Assembly: GCA_018223125.1 (NCBI GenBank)
Contig: JAAEZA010000015.1
Coordinates: 1-64,000, forward strand
Origin: Paracoccaceae bacterium
GTDB lineage: Bacteria > Pseudomonadota > Alphaproteobacteria > Rhodobacterales > Rhodobacteraceae
DNA length: 64,000 nucleotides
Reading direction: 5' to 3'
This document shows positions 1 through 8,712 of this stretch, one piece after another. Position numbers and translations under genes: made by a program. Numbering within the stretch: position 1 is the first letter of the stretch; each line of letters starts with the position of its first letter. Below the pieces are notes generated by a model, which worked only from the letters and a program-made list of their open reading frames with translations, searched no databases and was not told the DNA's origin.

Positions 1-593
1 CCGATCACATCGGACAGGATCAGGCTGTGCACCTTGGCCGGGGCGGCCGCACGCAGCAGCCCGCCCCCTTTGATCCGGCTCAGACACTGACGCACGAGGT
101 TCATGCGGTTAATTTCCAGCCCGCTTCCCAGCAACACGGCCCCCGCCTGCTGCTTCTCTTCAAAAGAGATTTCCGCAACAGGCGCAATGGCAAGTGCGGA
201 GCCGCCACCGGACACAAGTGCAAGAACCTGATCCCCTGCGCCAAGCCCCTCCACCGCTGACAGCAGCGCTTCACCGGCTATCGCACTCCCGTTGCCTGGA
301 ACCGGATGTTCACCGCAGATCACTCGCACACCGTCCAGTTCCCGAAAGTTTTCGCGGTTTGTCACAGCGACTGCTTTTGAGGGCACCGGCAGATGTTTCA
401 GCGCTTCCTCCATCATTGCGCAAGCCGCTTTACCGACAGCAAGAACCACCAACTGTCCTTCGCATTCAGGCAGGGGATCACTGGCAAGGGCACGACGCAC
501 GGCACCTGCGGGATCCGCAGCCGCCACCGCCGCGTCAAATAATTCCACTGCGGTGCTTCGTAAGTCCGGTCCAGTCATCTCCGCCCACTCCAT
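1..593 (-). CDS. Glycerate 2-kinase / hydroxypyruvate reductase (DUF4147-MOFRL family), partial
   Basis: Only the N-terminal ~197 codons are inside the window; the C-terminal MOFRL domain lies beyond position 1. The family phosphorylates glycerate (often annotated TtuD/GckA) in tartrate, glyoxylate and serine-cycle metabolism in the cytoplasm. The visible part has the family's N-terminal pattern: VVLAVGKAACAMMEEAL, GEHPVPGNGS and a glycine-rich VSGGGSALAIAPV loop that binds nucleotide or substrate. I chose the ATG at 593 because GAGG lies 8 bases upstream of it. A second in-frame ATG at 578 would shorten the protein by five residues. It is divergent from the binding-protein gene at 974, so the two share an upstream region. 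The family call is firm; the exact substrate is not. Confidence 0.85.
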   Translation of the reverse strand, partial: MEWAEMTGPDLRSTAVELFDAAVAAADPAGAVRRALASDPLPECEGQLVVLAVGKAACAMMEEALKHLPVPSKAVAVTNRENFRELDGVRVICGEHPVPGNGSAIAGEALLSAVEGLGAGDQVLALVSGGGSALAIAPVAEISFEEKQQAGAVLLGSGLEINRMNLVRQCLSRIKGGGLLRAAAPAKVHSLILSDVI

Positions 594-973
594 TGATTTT
601 GCCTCACAATAAGGCACCGCAAAAATTGCGCAAACCCCAATTTAACCTCTTGATAACCCTCATGCTTCCGGCGCAAGGTGACGCCATGGCACATCAAGAC
701 CAAATAAACCGACTGAACATGGACTGCATCGCCAATGGTCCGGAAATTCCGCAGCTGACCCGCCAGCCTGACGAATCCGCCGGAACATCCGCCATGACGG
801 ATAGCGCAAGGATCTTGGGCCTGAACCTGCGGCAGGGGAAAGTGCCGGTTTTTCCCTGCCACTGACGCCCCCGCAGGCGGCCGCTCTTGACCGCTTGCGC
901 CAATCCGCGTCAACTGAACCGGCAAATTTAAGCGCCAGCCACACATCAGGCGCCAATCAACGGAGAGACCTTT
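594..973. other. Divergent intergenic region, 380 bp
   Basis: This gap lies between the partial glycerate kinase gene and the ABC binding-protein gene and should hold promoters for both. It contains a possible short reading frame (686-865) and, at 887-892, a TTGACC that could be a -35 element, with no convincing -10. The binding-protein ribosome site GGAGAG lies about 7 bases before the ATG at 974. I see no tRNA, repeat or strong hairpin. Confidence 0.5.
686..865 (+). CDS. Possible small protein of 59 residues, unknown
   Basis: The frame starts with ATG behind a good ribosome site (AAGGTGA at 675-681, AAGG seven bases before the ATG) and ends with TGA at 863-865. The product begins MAHQDQINRLNMDC and contains MTDSARILGLNLRQGKVPVF. 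I recognise no family. It has no signal peptide or membrane segment. Its stop lies 108 bases upstream of the ABC binding-protein gene, so it could be a small co-transcribed gene, a leader or a remnant of a longer gene. The only positive evidence is the ribosome site and the position. Confidence 0.25.
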   Translation: MAHQDQINRLNMDCIANGPEIPQLTRQPDESAGTSAMTDSARILGLNLRQGKVPVFPCH

Positions 974-2446
974 ATGACCTTTTTCAAAGCTACAGTGACG
1001 GCCGGTGCTGTCCTGCTTGCGACAACCGCTTATGCAAAGACCGATCTGACCCTTGCCATGCAGTTGGAACCGCCCCACCTTGATCCGACATCCGCAGCCG
1101 CCGGTGCCATTGATAACGTTGTCTATTCCAATATCTTCGAAGGCCTGACACGCTTTGGCCCTGACGGGTCGGTCAATCCGGGACTGGCAGAATCATGGGA
1201 CATTTCCGAAGACGGCCTGACCTATACTTTTCATTTGCGCGAAGGCGTGAAGTTCCACGACGGCACCGATTTTGAGGCCAGCGATGTGGTGTTCTCGCTT
1301 GACCGTGCCCGTGCCGAGGACAGCGCAAACGCGCAAAAAGCGCTGTTCGCCGGTATTTCCGCGGTGGAAGCGGTCGATCCGAAAACTGTTAAAATCACAC
1401 TCGAAGCGCCAAACGGCTCCCTTCTGTTCAACCTCGCCTGGGGTGATGCGGTGATTGTAGCCCCCGAAAGCATTGAGGGAATCAAGCAAAATCCCGTAGG
1501 CACCGGCGCTTTCAAATTCGACAATTGGGTACAGGGTGACAAGATCGACCTCACCCGCAATGAAGCCTATTGGGGCACACCTGCGAAACTGGACAAGGCG
1601 ACGTTCAAATTCATCTCCGACCCGACCGCGGGTTTTGCTGCGATGATGGCTGAAGACATTGACGTTTTCATCAGCTACCCTGCCCCCGAAAATATCCCCC
1701 AATTCGAAGCTGATCCCCGCTTTCAGGTAATTCTTGGCAATACCGAAGGGGAAACCATTCTGGGCACCAACAACAAGCAGGCGCCGTTTGACAATGTTAA
1801 AGTCCGCAAGGCGCTGGCCCATGCGATCGACCGTCAGGCGATCATCGACGGTGCCATGTTCGGCCTCGGCACGCCGATCGGATCCCATTTCGCACCGCAC
1901 AACCCTGACTACGTGGATCTGACCGGCAACAGCCAGTATGATCCCGAACTCGCCAAACAGTTGCTCGCCGAAGCCGGTTTTGCCGACGGGTTCAAAACCA
2001 CGCTGAAACTGCCACCGCCCTCTTACGCCCGTCGCGGTGGCGAAATCATCGCCGCGCAACTGCGCGCAGTTGGGATCGAAGCCGAAATCAGCAATCTGGA
2101 ATGGGCGCAATGGCTGGAACAGGTGTTCCGTGGCAAGGACTATGGTCTGACAATAGTCTCCCATACAGAACCGTTCGACATCGGTATCTATGCCCGCCCC
2201 GATTACTACTTCCAGTATGACAATGCGGAATTTCAGGCACTGATCGGGGATCTGAACGTAGAGGCCGATCCGGACAAGCGGTCCGAAATGATCAAGAAGG
2301 CGCAGAACATGATCTCGGAAGATTATGTAAACGCCTATCTTTTCCAACTGGCCATTCCAACCATTGCCAAGGCCGGTGTACAGGGCCTGTGGAAGGACGC
2401 ACCGACCCAGGCGGTTGATCTGACCGCAGTAGGTTGGGCCGAGTAA
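974..2446 (+). CDS. ABC transporter periplasmic substrate-binding protein, dipeptide/oligopeptide type (SBP_bac_5)
   Basis: 490 residues. The protein captures peptides or similar small solutes in the periplasm and delivers them to the DppBC-type permease. A Sec signal peptide is visible, with a hydrophobic stretch and likely cleavage after AYA at residue 21. The mature part has the family pattern: LEPPHLDPTSAAAGAIDNV near the start, LAESWDISEDGLTYTFHLREG, then FDNVKVRKALAHAIDRQAI in the middle. Length fits the family (about 490-540). The start is supported by GGAG upstream. The matching permease and ATPase genes begin at 3871, but a terminator and an opposite-strand response-regulator gene lie between, so this subunit is probably transcribed separately and at higher level. 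Ligand unknown. Confidence 0.93.
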   Translation: MTFFKATVTAGAVLLATTAYAKTDLTLAMQLEPPHLDPTSAAAGAIDNVVYSNIFEGLTRFGPDGSVNPGLAESWDISEDGLTYTFHLREGVKFHDGTDFEASDVVFSLDRARAEDSANAQKALFAGISAVEAVDPKTVKITLEAPNGSLLFNLAWGDAVIVAPESIEGIKQNPVGTGAFKFDNWVQGDKIDLTRNEAYWGTPAKLDKATFKFISDPTAGFAAMMAEDIDVFISYPAPENIPQFEADPRFQVILGNTEGETILGTNNKQAPFDNVKVRKALAHAIDRQAIIDGAMFGLGTPIGSHFAPHNPDYVDLTGNSQYDPELAKQLLAEAGFADGFKTTLKLPPPSYARRGGEIIAAQLRAVGIEAEISNLEWAQWLEQVFRGKDYGLTIVSHTEPFDIGIYARPDYYFQYDNAEFQALIGDLNVEADPDKRSEMIKKAQNMISEDYVNAYLFQLAIPTIAKAGVQGLWKDAPTQAVDLTAVGWAE

Positions 2447-2470
2447 GCACAACGCACGTTTTGAAAAACA

Positions 2471-2502
2471 AACGCCCCGATTTCCGGTCGGGGCGTTTTT
2501 TT
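2471..2502 (+). terminator. Rho-independent terminator after the binding-protein gene
   Basis: A perfect 10-bp stem (AACGCCCCGA / TCGGGGCGTT) with a 7-base loop is followed by a run of T, 25 bases after the stop codon at 2446. It should end the binding-protein transcript before the convergent response-regulator gene. Confidence 0.93.
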
Positions 2503-2524
2503 GTCGGCAAAGGTTACAGCAGGC

Positions 2525-3586
2525 TTATCGGGACCGGCCAACCGCTTTGGGGCGGGCCAATATTTTGGACATTCCCCCGAAAAGACCCGGGGCTGCCTGT
2601 TCCGGCACCTCCAGAGTGTTCACTTTCGGACGGGGCGTTGCGGCAGAATGATCCGCGCAAGGGGCAGAACCTTCCTGCATCACGCTTTCCCGCGCCGTCG
2701 TCAGACTGTCAATGCGGGTCTCCGTGCTCTCGGTCTGGAAGGGCTTAGGCTCTCCCAGACGGATTTCGGCGTGACCGTCAAACCCGTAACTTCCCGCCAC
2801 ATCAGCAACAATCGGGGACAGCGACAACTGGTAGGATGCTGTGCGCGTTCTCGGGACAGGGCGCGGCGACATCACAAGGAACCGCCCGTCACCTTCATAG
2901 GCGATCAACGCCCCCCTTCCTGCAACTGCGTTCCGTATCTTTTCCCCTGTTGCATTGATGAATGCGCGGAAATCCGTAGCGGAAAGCTGTTCGAAGACTT
3001 CGGCTACATTTTCCAGCCGCACCCCCAAAAGACAGCCGGAAAATCCGGTGTCGGGCATCCGCATCAGGATATTTTCCTGCATCAGTGTATCTACGGCCCC
3101 GTCAAACCCCTGAAGGGTAATCTTGTCCGAAAGATCCAGCGCGTTCATTGCATCCAGTTTTTCCCGCCATTGCATTGCCACGGCTTCGAACTGTTTGTGC
3201 TGGTTGACCTGCGCGCTCAGGATATTTGCGGCGCGAATGCGCGCGCCCAGTTCCAGCCCGATGAAGGGTTTGGTAACGAAATCCGTCGCTCCGGCCCCGT
3301 AGGCCCGGTCCATGGAGCTTTGATCGCTCAGACCCGTAATCATAAGAACCGGCGTCTTTTGATAGGCTTCCATACTCCGGATTTGCGTGCAAAGCTCTAC
3401 CCCGTCCATATCCGGCATCAGGATGTCCAGCAGGAAACAATCAAAAGGCGTATCCGTTTCGCCAATCGCGGCCAGCGCCTCGTCGCCACTCTGTGCAGGG
3501 GTGACATCGGTATACCCGCCCGCTTCCAGTGTCGCCTGAAGAACGCTCAGTGCGAGAGAATCGTCGTCCACCGCAAGAATCTTCAT
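2525..3586 (-). CDS. Response regulator: receiver domain plus degenerate GGDEF-like domain
   Basis: 353 residues. Residues 1 to about 125 are a CheY-like receiver: acidic VDDD near the N-terminus, phospho-acceptor Asp in CFLLDILMPDMDG, Thr in VLMITG and Lys in FVTKPF. The C-terminal half (about 150-310) has a nucleotide-cyclase-like fold pattern, but where a diguanylate cyclase has GG(D/E)EF it reads YEGDGRFLV, so catalysis is unlikely. The last ~60 residues look disordered. The ATG at 3586 is preferred over an upstream in-frame ATG at 3607 because AGGAG lies 6 bases before it. No histidine kinase gene is adjacent, so it is an orphan. It sits inverted inside a peptide ABC transporter locus. 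Output partner unknown. Confidence 0.8.
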   Translation of the reverse strand: MKILAVDDDSLALSVLQATLEAGGYTDVTPAQSGDEALAAIGETDTPFDCFLLDILMPDMDGVELCTQIRSMEAYQKTPVLMITGLSDQSSMDRAYGAGATDFVTKPFIGLELGARIRAANILSAQVNQHKQFEAVAMQWREKLDAMNALDLSDKITLQGFDGAVDTLMQENILMRMPDTGFSGCLLGVRLENVAEVFEQLSATDFRAFINATGEKIRNAVAGRGALIAYEGDGRFLVMSPRPVPRTRTASYQLSLSPIVADVAGSYGFDGHAEIRLGEPKPFQTESTETRIDSLTTARESVMQEGSAPCADHSAATPRPKVNTLEVPEQAAPGLFGGMSKILARPKAVGRSR

Positions 3587-3670
3587 GTGTTTCTCCTTAC
3601 ACCGCATTTAGCCGAAAACCGTCGGTGAGATTCTCCCTACGGTTAAAAGTTGCCTAGAATTAGTACAGGA

Positions 3671-3690
3671 AGCGCTTAAAATTATGCGCT
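3671..3690. promoter_or_regulatory. Dyad symmetry in the divergent response-regulator / ABC-permease gap
   Basis: AGCGC, ten bases, then GCGCT; the inner bases extend the symmetry to AGCGCwTAAw on each arm. It lies 84 bases upstream of the response-regulator start and 180 upstream of the permease start. The size suits an operator for a dimeric regulator, but no regulator is identified and a short dyad can arise by chance. Confidence 0.25.
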
Positions 3691-3870
3691 AAATGTGTTG
3701 ATTTTGCGTCGCAGGTCGCAGACGAACGGAATAGCCGACGGCGTTTGGCAGGCCGGATCGCCAAAGAAACAAGGGACTATCCGGCACGGTTCCAAGTTTT
3801 ATCGCAAGAGGTTGAAATCCTTTGCATTATCCCCTTTACCAGCGGCGCATGCCTGCCTAATCTGCGCCCC

Positions 3871-4815
3871 ATGCTGCGCTATACTTTCTCACGACTACAG
3901 TCTCTTATTCTCAGCCTGGTTGTTGCATCCATTGTGATCTTCGCAACGGTTGAGATCGTCCCCGGTGATCCGGCAAGTTTCATGCTCGGGATGAATGCCC
4001 AACCCGATACCATCGCTGCACTACGTGAACAGCTTGGTCTTGATGTGCCGCTGTGGCAGCGGTATCTGCACTGGGCAACCGGCCTGCTCGGCGGGGACTT
4101 CGGAACGTCTTACACGTACCGCACGGCAATTGCGGAAATGATCGCAGAGCGGCTGTGGATCAGTCTGCCGCTGGCCATCTATGCCCTGACCCTCTCCACC
4201 CTGATCGCCTTTCCGGCCGGTATTCTGGCGGCAACGCGGCGCGGGTCCGCGGCCGATGTCAGCGTGATGGGGTTCACCCAGCTTGGCGTGGCCATCCCGA
4301 ACTTCTGGTTTGCCATGCTGATGGTGCTGGTCTTTGCGATCAACCTGCGCTGGTTCTCGGCGGGCGGGTTTCCGGGCTGGGAAAATCCGCTGCTGGCAAT
4401 GAAGGCGCTGACGCTTCCCGCAGTAGCGCTGGCCCTGCCCCAAGCCTCCATTCTTGCGCGGGTCATGCGTTCTGCGCTGCTGGACACACTCTCAGAAGAT
4501 TATGTACGCACCGCCCGCGCCAAGGGCCTGACCCGCCGGCAGACTTTGTGGCGTCACGCCCTGCGCAACGCGCTTATTCCGGTGCTGACCATCATCGGGT
4601 TACAATTCTCCTTCCTGATGGCAGGTGCCATTATTATTGAAAACGTCTTCTTTCTGCCGGGTCTCGGGCGGTTGGTCTTTCAGGCCATCAGCCAGCGGGA
4701 TCTGATCGTGGTGGAAAGCGTGGTGATGCTGCTGGTCTTTGCCGTGATCATTGTGAATTTCGCCGTTGATATTGCCTATGCCATTGTAGACCCAAGACTG
4801 CGGGGCAACCGATGA
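3871..4815 (+). CDS. ABC transporter permease, DppB/GsiC type
   Basis: 314 residues, inner-membrane subunit of a peptide-type importer. The N-terminal MLRYTFSRLQSLILSLVVAS is the usual first helix with the short cytoplasmic head of DppB proteins, followed by the characteristic EIVPGDPASFMLG loop. The BPD_transp_1 region holds the EAA loop that contacts the ATPase (DYVRTARAKGLTRRQTLWRHALRNALIPV). About six membrane helices are visible. The frame stays open upstream to 3745, but those residues are not helix-like and the family start fits ATG 3871; no clear ribosome site is present, so the start is moderately sure. It overlaps the next permease by 4 bases (ATGA), which indicates translational coupling. 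Confidence 0.92.
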   Translation: MLRYTFSRLQSLILSLVVASIVIFATVEIVPGDPASFMLGMNAQPDTIAALREQLGLDVPLWQRYLHWATGLLGGDFGTSYTYRTAIAEMIAERLWISLPLAIYALTLSTLIAFPAGILAATRRGSAADVSVMGFTQLGVAIPNFWFAMLMVLVFAINLRWFSAGGFPGWENPLLAMKALTLPAVALALPQASILARVMRSALLDTLSEDYVRTARAKGLTRRQTLWRHALRNALIPVLTIIGLQFSFLMAGAIIIENVFFLPGLGRLVFQAISQRDLIVVESVVMLLVFAVIIVNFAVDIAYAIVDPRLRGNR

Positions 4816-5645
4816 AAGCCTTACTGACCAACCGGAATTTTGCGATCGGCCTGCTGCTGACCTCTGTCTTTGTAGCCGGTGCCCTGATTTCCTTTCTGTG
4901 GACCCCCCATGACACCAGCGGCGTTGATATTGCCAACAAGCTGAAGAAACCCCTCAGCGAGGGCTATTTGCTGGGTACGGATCATTTCGGGCGGGATATC
5001 CTGTCGATGATCATGGTGGGCGCACGGACCTCTATCGCGGTGGCTTTCGTGGCGGTCGGGATCGGGATCGTTATCGGCGTGCCTTTGGGGCTGGCAGCGG
5101 CCGCGTCCAAAGGATCACTGATGGACGAGGTTATCATGCGCTCCAACGATCTGGTCTTTGCCTTCCCGTCTTTGGTGATCGCCATCCTGATCACCGCGAT
5201 TTTCGGGCCCTCTGCGGTGAATGCGATCATCGCGATCGGGATTTTCAACGTGCCGGTCTTTGCACGGTTGACCCGCGGCGCGGCCCTGTCCCTGTGGCAA
5301 CGGGATTATGTCCTGTCGGCACAGGTGGCAGGAAAGGGTCCGGCGCGGATTTCATTTGAACATATCCTGCCCAATGTCACCAACCTGCTGATCGTCCAGG
5401 GCACGATTCAGTTCTCCCTTGGTATTCTGGCCGAGGCAGGCCTGTCTTATGTGGGCCTTGGCGCGCAGCCGCCGATCCCGTCGTGGGGGCGGATGCTGGC
5501 GGAATCCCAAACCATGATTTCCTTTGCCCCCCATATGGCCCTGCTACCCGGCCTTGCCATCGTCTTTACCGTTCTGGGGTTGAACCTGATGGGTGACGGG
5601 CTGCGGGATATTTTCGATCCACGTATCCGGCGGGAAAAACGATGA
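4812..5645 (+). CDS. ABC transporter permease, DppC type
   Basis: 277 residues, second membrane subunit of the same importer. One N-terminal helix is followed by the typical LLGTDHFGRDILSMIMVGARTS passage shared by DppC/OppC proteins, then five helices with the EAA loop (DYVLSAQVAGKGPARISFEHILPNV). The C-terminus ends with the usual [15 protein letters not shown]. It starts inside the stop of the DppB-type gene and ends overlapping the ATPase gene by 4 bases (ATGA at both junctions), so the importer is made from one message. Confidence 0.93.
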   Translation: MKALLTNRNFAIGLLLTSVFVAGALISFLWTPHDTSGVDIANKLKKPLSEGYLLGTDHFGRDILSMIMVGARTSIAVAFVAVGIGIVIGVPLGLAAAASKGSLMDEVIMRSNDLVFAFPSLVIAILITAIFGPSAVNAIIAIGIFNVPVFARLTRGAALSLWQRDYVLSAQVAGKGPARISFEHILPNVTNLLIVQGTIQFSLGILAEAGLSYVGLGAQPPIPSWGRMLAESQTMISFAPHMALLPGLAIVFTVLGLNLMGDGLRDIFDPRIRREKR

Positions 5646-7234
5646 GCTTACTGTCCATTTCCAACCTGAACCTGTCGATCCGCCAGAAGCCGATCCTGCG
5701 GAATGTATCCCTTACGGTGGATGCAGGTCAGATCGTCGGCATCATCGGCGAAAGCGGTTCCGGCAAATCCATGACCGCTTACTGTGTGACGCAGCTTCTG
5801 CCCGAGGGGCTGGAGCCGTCCGGCGACATCCGCTTTAACGGGCGGGACATCCTGCAAACCAGCGAAGCGGATATGTGCGCCATTCGTGGCGCCGAGATTT
5901 CCATGGTCTTTCAGGAACCGATGACCGCGCTGAACCCTGTGCACACCATAGGGCAGCAGGTGGCGGAAACCATCCTGATCCACGAACCGGAGACTTCCAA
6001 AACGGCGGCACTGGAACGGGCGCGGGATGCGCTGAACCGTGTGGAACTGCACGAAGACCGCTTCCCCCTGTCCCGTTACCCCCATGAAATGTCCGGTGGC
6101 CAGCGCCAGCGGGTTGTTATTGCAATGGCTATTGCGCTGCGCCCCAAACTGCTGATCGCGGATGAACCGACAACCGCCCTTGATGTAACGACGCAAGCGG
6201 AAATCCTGTCCCTGCTGACCCGCCTTGTGCGCGAGGACGGTATGGGACTGATGATCATCACCCATGACCTCGCCGTGGTGGCGGATATGGCCGATCACAT
6301 CCATATCATGCAAAAAGGGCAGATCGTGGAACACGGCCCTGCCGACCGGCTGTTCCAGACCATGCAGCACCCCTATTCCAAGGCGCTTCTGGCGGCATCG
6401 TCCCATGTACCGGAGCGCGAGCAGCCCCAAGGCGAAACGCCCCTGCTGGAAGTGCGAAACGTGCTGCGGGATTATCCCCTGCTCCGCACCAAGCTCTTTG
6501 CCAAACCTGAAAGCTTCCGTGCTGTGAACGATGTGTCTTTCACCATTCGCAAGGGCGAAAGCCTCGGGCTGGTGGGCGAAAGCGGTTGTGGCAAGTCCAC
6601 CCTGACACGGGCCATTCTGGGGTTGGAAGAAATTCAGGGCGGGGAAATCCTGCTGTCCGGCGAACCTGTGTTCACCGGCAAGAAACCCAACCGCGCGGTG
6701 CGGCGCAAGATGCAGGTGGTGTTTCAGGACCCCTACGGCAGCTTTAATCCGCGCCACCGTGTGGACCGTCTGGTCACGGAACCGTTTCACCTGCTCGATT
6801 CCGCACCGTCAGATCGTGAGGACCGGATTGCAGAGGCCTTGCGCTCTGTCGGGCTGACACCGGATGATGCGTTCAAATACCCCCATGAATTTTCCGGCGG
6901 CCAGCGCCAGCGCATCGCCATTGCCCGCGCCCTGATCATCAAACCTGAACTGATTATTCTGGATGAGGCGGTTTCGGCCCTTGATGTTTCGATCCGCGCC
7001 CAAATTCTCGATCTGCTTGCAGAACTGTCAGAGACCCACGGGCTGACCTATCTGTTTATCTCTCATGATTTGTCTGTGGTGCGTTCCATCACCGACCGTG
7101 TTCTGGTAATGCAGCACGGAAAAATCGTCGAACAGGGCGAGACGCAGAGCGTCTTTGACAACCCCACCGACATCTACACACAAACCCTAATTGCAGCCGC
7201 CCCGCGTCTGCCTGAAGACCTGAGGAATTTCTGA
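5642..7234 (+). CDS. ABC transporter ATP-binding protein with two fused ATPase domains (DppD-DppF type)
   Basis: 530 residues that power the importer on the cytoplasmic face. Domain 1 has Walker A GESGSGKS at 36-43, signature SGGQRQR near 150 and Walker B LLIADEP. Domain 2 repeats these with GESGCGKST near 311, SGGQRQR near 416 and LIILDEA. Each half is of the oligopeptide/dipeptide ATPase family, and fusion of the two into one chain is common in this group (GsiA-like). It overlaps the upstream permease by 4 bases and the downstream aldehyde dehydrogenase by 1 base (TGATG). Coupling to a catabolic enzyme suggests the imported compound gives rise to an aldehyde. Confidence 0.95.
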   Translation: MSLLSISNLNLSIRQKPILRNVSLTVDAGQIVGIIGESGSGKSMTAYCVTQLLPEGLEPSGDIRFNGRDILQTSEADMCAIRGAEISMVFQEPMTALNPVHTIGQQVAETILIHEPETSKTAALERARDALNRVELHEDRFPLSRYPHEMSGGQRQRVVIAMAIALRPKLLIADEPTTALDVTTQAEILSLLTRLVREDGMGLMIITHDLAVVADMADHIHIMQKGQIVEHGPADRLFQTMQHPYSKALLAASSHVPEREQPQGETPLLEVRNVLRDYPLLRTKLFAKPESFRAVNDVSFTIRKGESLGLVGESGCGKSTLTRAILGLEEIQGGEILLSGEPVFTGKKPNRAVRRKMQVVFQDPYGSFNPRHRVDRLVTEPFHLLDSAPSDREDRIAEALRSVGLTPDDAFKYPHEFSGGQRQRIAIARALIIKPELIILDEAVSALDVSIRAQILDLLAELSETHGLTYLFISHDLSVVRSITDRVLVMQHGKIVEQGETQSVFDNPTDIYTQTLIAAAPRLPEDLRNF

Positions 7235-8691
7235 TGCCCCTACCCCCCGATCTGTGGTTCGATCCAACCAAATGTTTCATCAACGGTGAATGGGTTGCCC
7301 CGCTGGGCGGCGAACAACTGGGCCTGACCGACCCGTCTACCGGCGATGAAATCGGGACGATTGCTCGGGGCACGGCCGAAGATATCGACGCGGCCGTCGC
7401 CGCCGCACAAGTTGCACGCAAGGGCGAATGGGGCCGGATGCCCGCGTTTGAACGGGGGCGTATTCTGGCCAAACTCGGCCAGTTGATCCTGACCAAAACC
7501 GAAGAACTCGCCCGTCTGGAATCTACGGACGTAGGCAAGCCGCTGACACAGGCCCGCGCCGATGCGGTGGCTATGGCCCGCTATATGGAATTTTATGCCG
7601 GTGCTGCGGACAAGGTCCACGGCGAAACCATCCCCTATCTGGACGGCTACACGGTTTATACCCTGCGCGAACCCCACGGGGTAACGGGCCATATCGTGCC
7701 TTGGAACTATCCCATGCAGATCATCGGACGCTCTGTCGGGGCGGCGTTGACCATGGGCAACACCTGCGTGTTGAAACCGGCGGAAGAGGCTTGTCTGACC
7801 GCGCTGGCCTTTGCGGATCTGGCCCATCAGGCCGGTCTGCCTGCGGGTGTGCTGAACGTCGTTCCCGGTCTTGGCGCCGAAGCCGGCGCTGCGCTTTCAT
7901 CCCATAAAGGCGTGCATCACATGTCCTTTACCGGATCGGTTGCAACCGGCGTACGCATCCAGACGGCAGCGGCGCAGAATGTCATTCCCGTGACGCTGGA
8001 ACTGGGTGGCAAATCCCCGCAACTGGTGTTTGACGATGCGGATATTGACGCTGCCCTGCCGTTTCTGGTGAACGGTGGTATCCAGAACGCGGGCCAGACC
8101 TGTTCGGCCGCTTCCCGTATTCTGGTACAGCGCGGCGTCTATGACGAGGTGCTGGCGAAAATGGCGGCAAAATATAGCGAATTGCGCGTTGGTCCGGCCC
8201 TGTCCGATCTGAACGTCGGCCCGCTGATTTCGGCCCGTCAGAAACAGATCGTCACCGGCTTCCTTGACAAGGGCAGCGATCTGGAAACCGCAGCGCAGGC
8301 TGTGATTGTGGACGACGCTCCAGAAGGCGGGCATTACGTGGCACCGACCCTCTTTGCCGGTGTCAGCGCCGGTCACACGCTTGCGCAGGACGAAATTTTC
8401 GGCCCCGTACAGGTGGTCATCCCGTTTGACAGTGAAGAGGAAGCCGTAGCGATCGCCAATGGCACCGATTACGGTCTGGTGGCTTCGGTCTGGTCGCAAA
8501 ACGGTGCACGGCAGATGCGGCTGGCCAAGGCGATTGATACCGGACAGGTGTTCCTGAACAACTATGGTGCCGGTGGCGGGGTCGAACTGCCCTTTGGCGG
8601 AGTCGGAAAATCCGGTCACGGGCGGGAAAAGGGCTTTGAGGCGCTGTTCGGCTTTTCAAAACTGAAAACCGTCGCCGCCCTGCACGGGTGA
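7234..8691 (+). CDS. NAD(P)-dependent aldehyde dehydrogenase
   Basis: 485 residues, oxidises an aldehyde to the acid in the cytoplasm. The full ALDH signature is present: ITG-type substrate entry GHIVPWNYPMQ, cofactor-site KPAEEACLTAL, FTGSVATG, catalytic Glu256 in LELGGKSPQ and nucleophile Cys290 in GQTCSA, then the C-terminal EIFGPVQVV and PFGGVGKSGHGREKG. Sequence style is closest to betaine-aldehyde or gamma-aminobutyraldehyde type enzymes, but the substrate cannot be fixed by reading. The start codon shares its A with the ATPase stop, so it is translationally coupled to the ABC importer. That linkage suggests it acts on a product of the imported solute. Confidence 0.92.
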   Translation: MPLPPDLWFDPTKCFINGEWVAPLGGEQLGLTDPSTGDEIGTIARGTAEDIDAAVAAAQVARKGEWGRMPAFERGRILAKLGQLILTKTEELARLESTDVGKPLTQARADAVAMARYMEFYAGAADKVHGETIPYLDGYTVYTLREPHGVTGHIVPWNYPMQIIGRSVGAALTMGNTCVLKPAEEACLTALAFADLAHQAGLPAGVLNVVPGLGAEAGAALSSHKGVHHMSFTGSVATGVRIQTAAAQNVIPVTLELGGKSPQLVFDDADIDAALPFLVNGGIQNAGQTCSAASRILVQRGVYDEVLAKMAAKYSELRVGPALSDLNVGPLISARQKQIVTGFLDKGSDLETAAQAVIVDDAPEGGHYVAPTLFAGVSAGHTLAQDEIFGPVQVVIPFDSEEEAVAIANGTDYGLVASVWSQNGARQMRLAKAIDTGQVFLNNYGAGGGVELPFGGVGKSGHGREKGFEALFGFSKLKTVAALHG

Positions 8692-8712
8692 TCGCAGAGC
8701 GTGGACAACCGG

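Noticed and set aside
1193-2452. Minus-strand open frame of 419 codons over the ABC binding protein
   Set aside because: Antisense shadow; His/Gly/Arg-rich text without domains.
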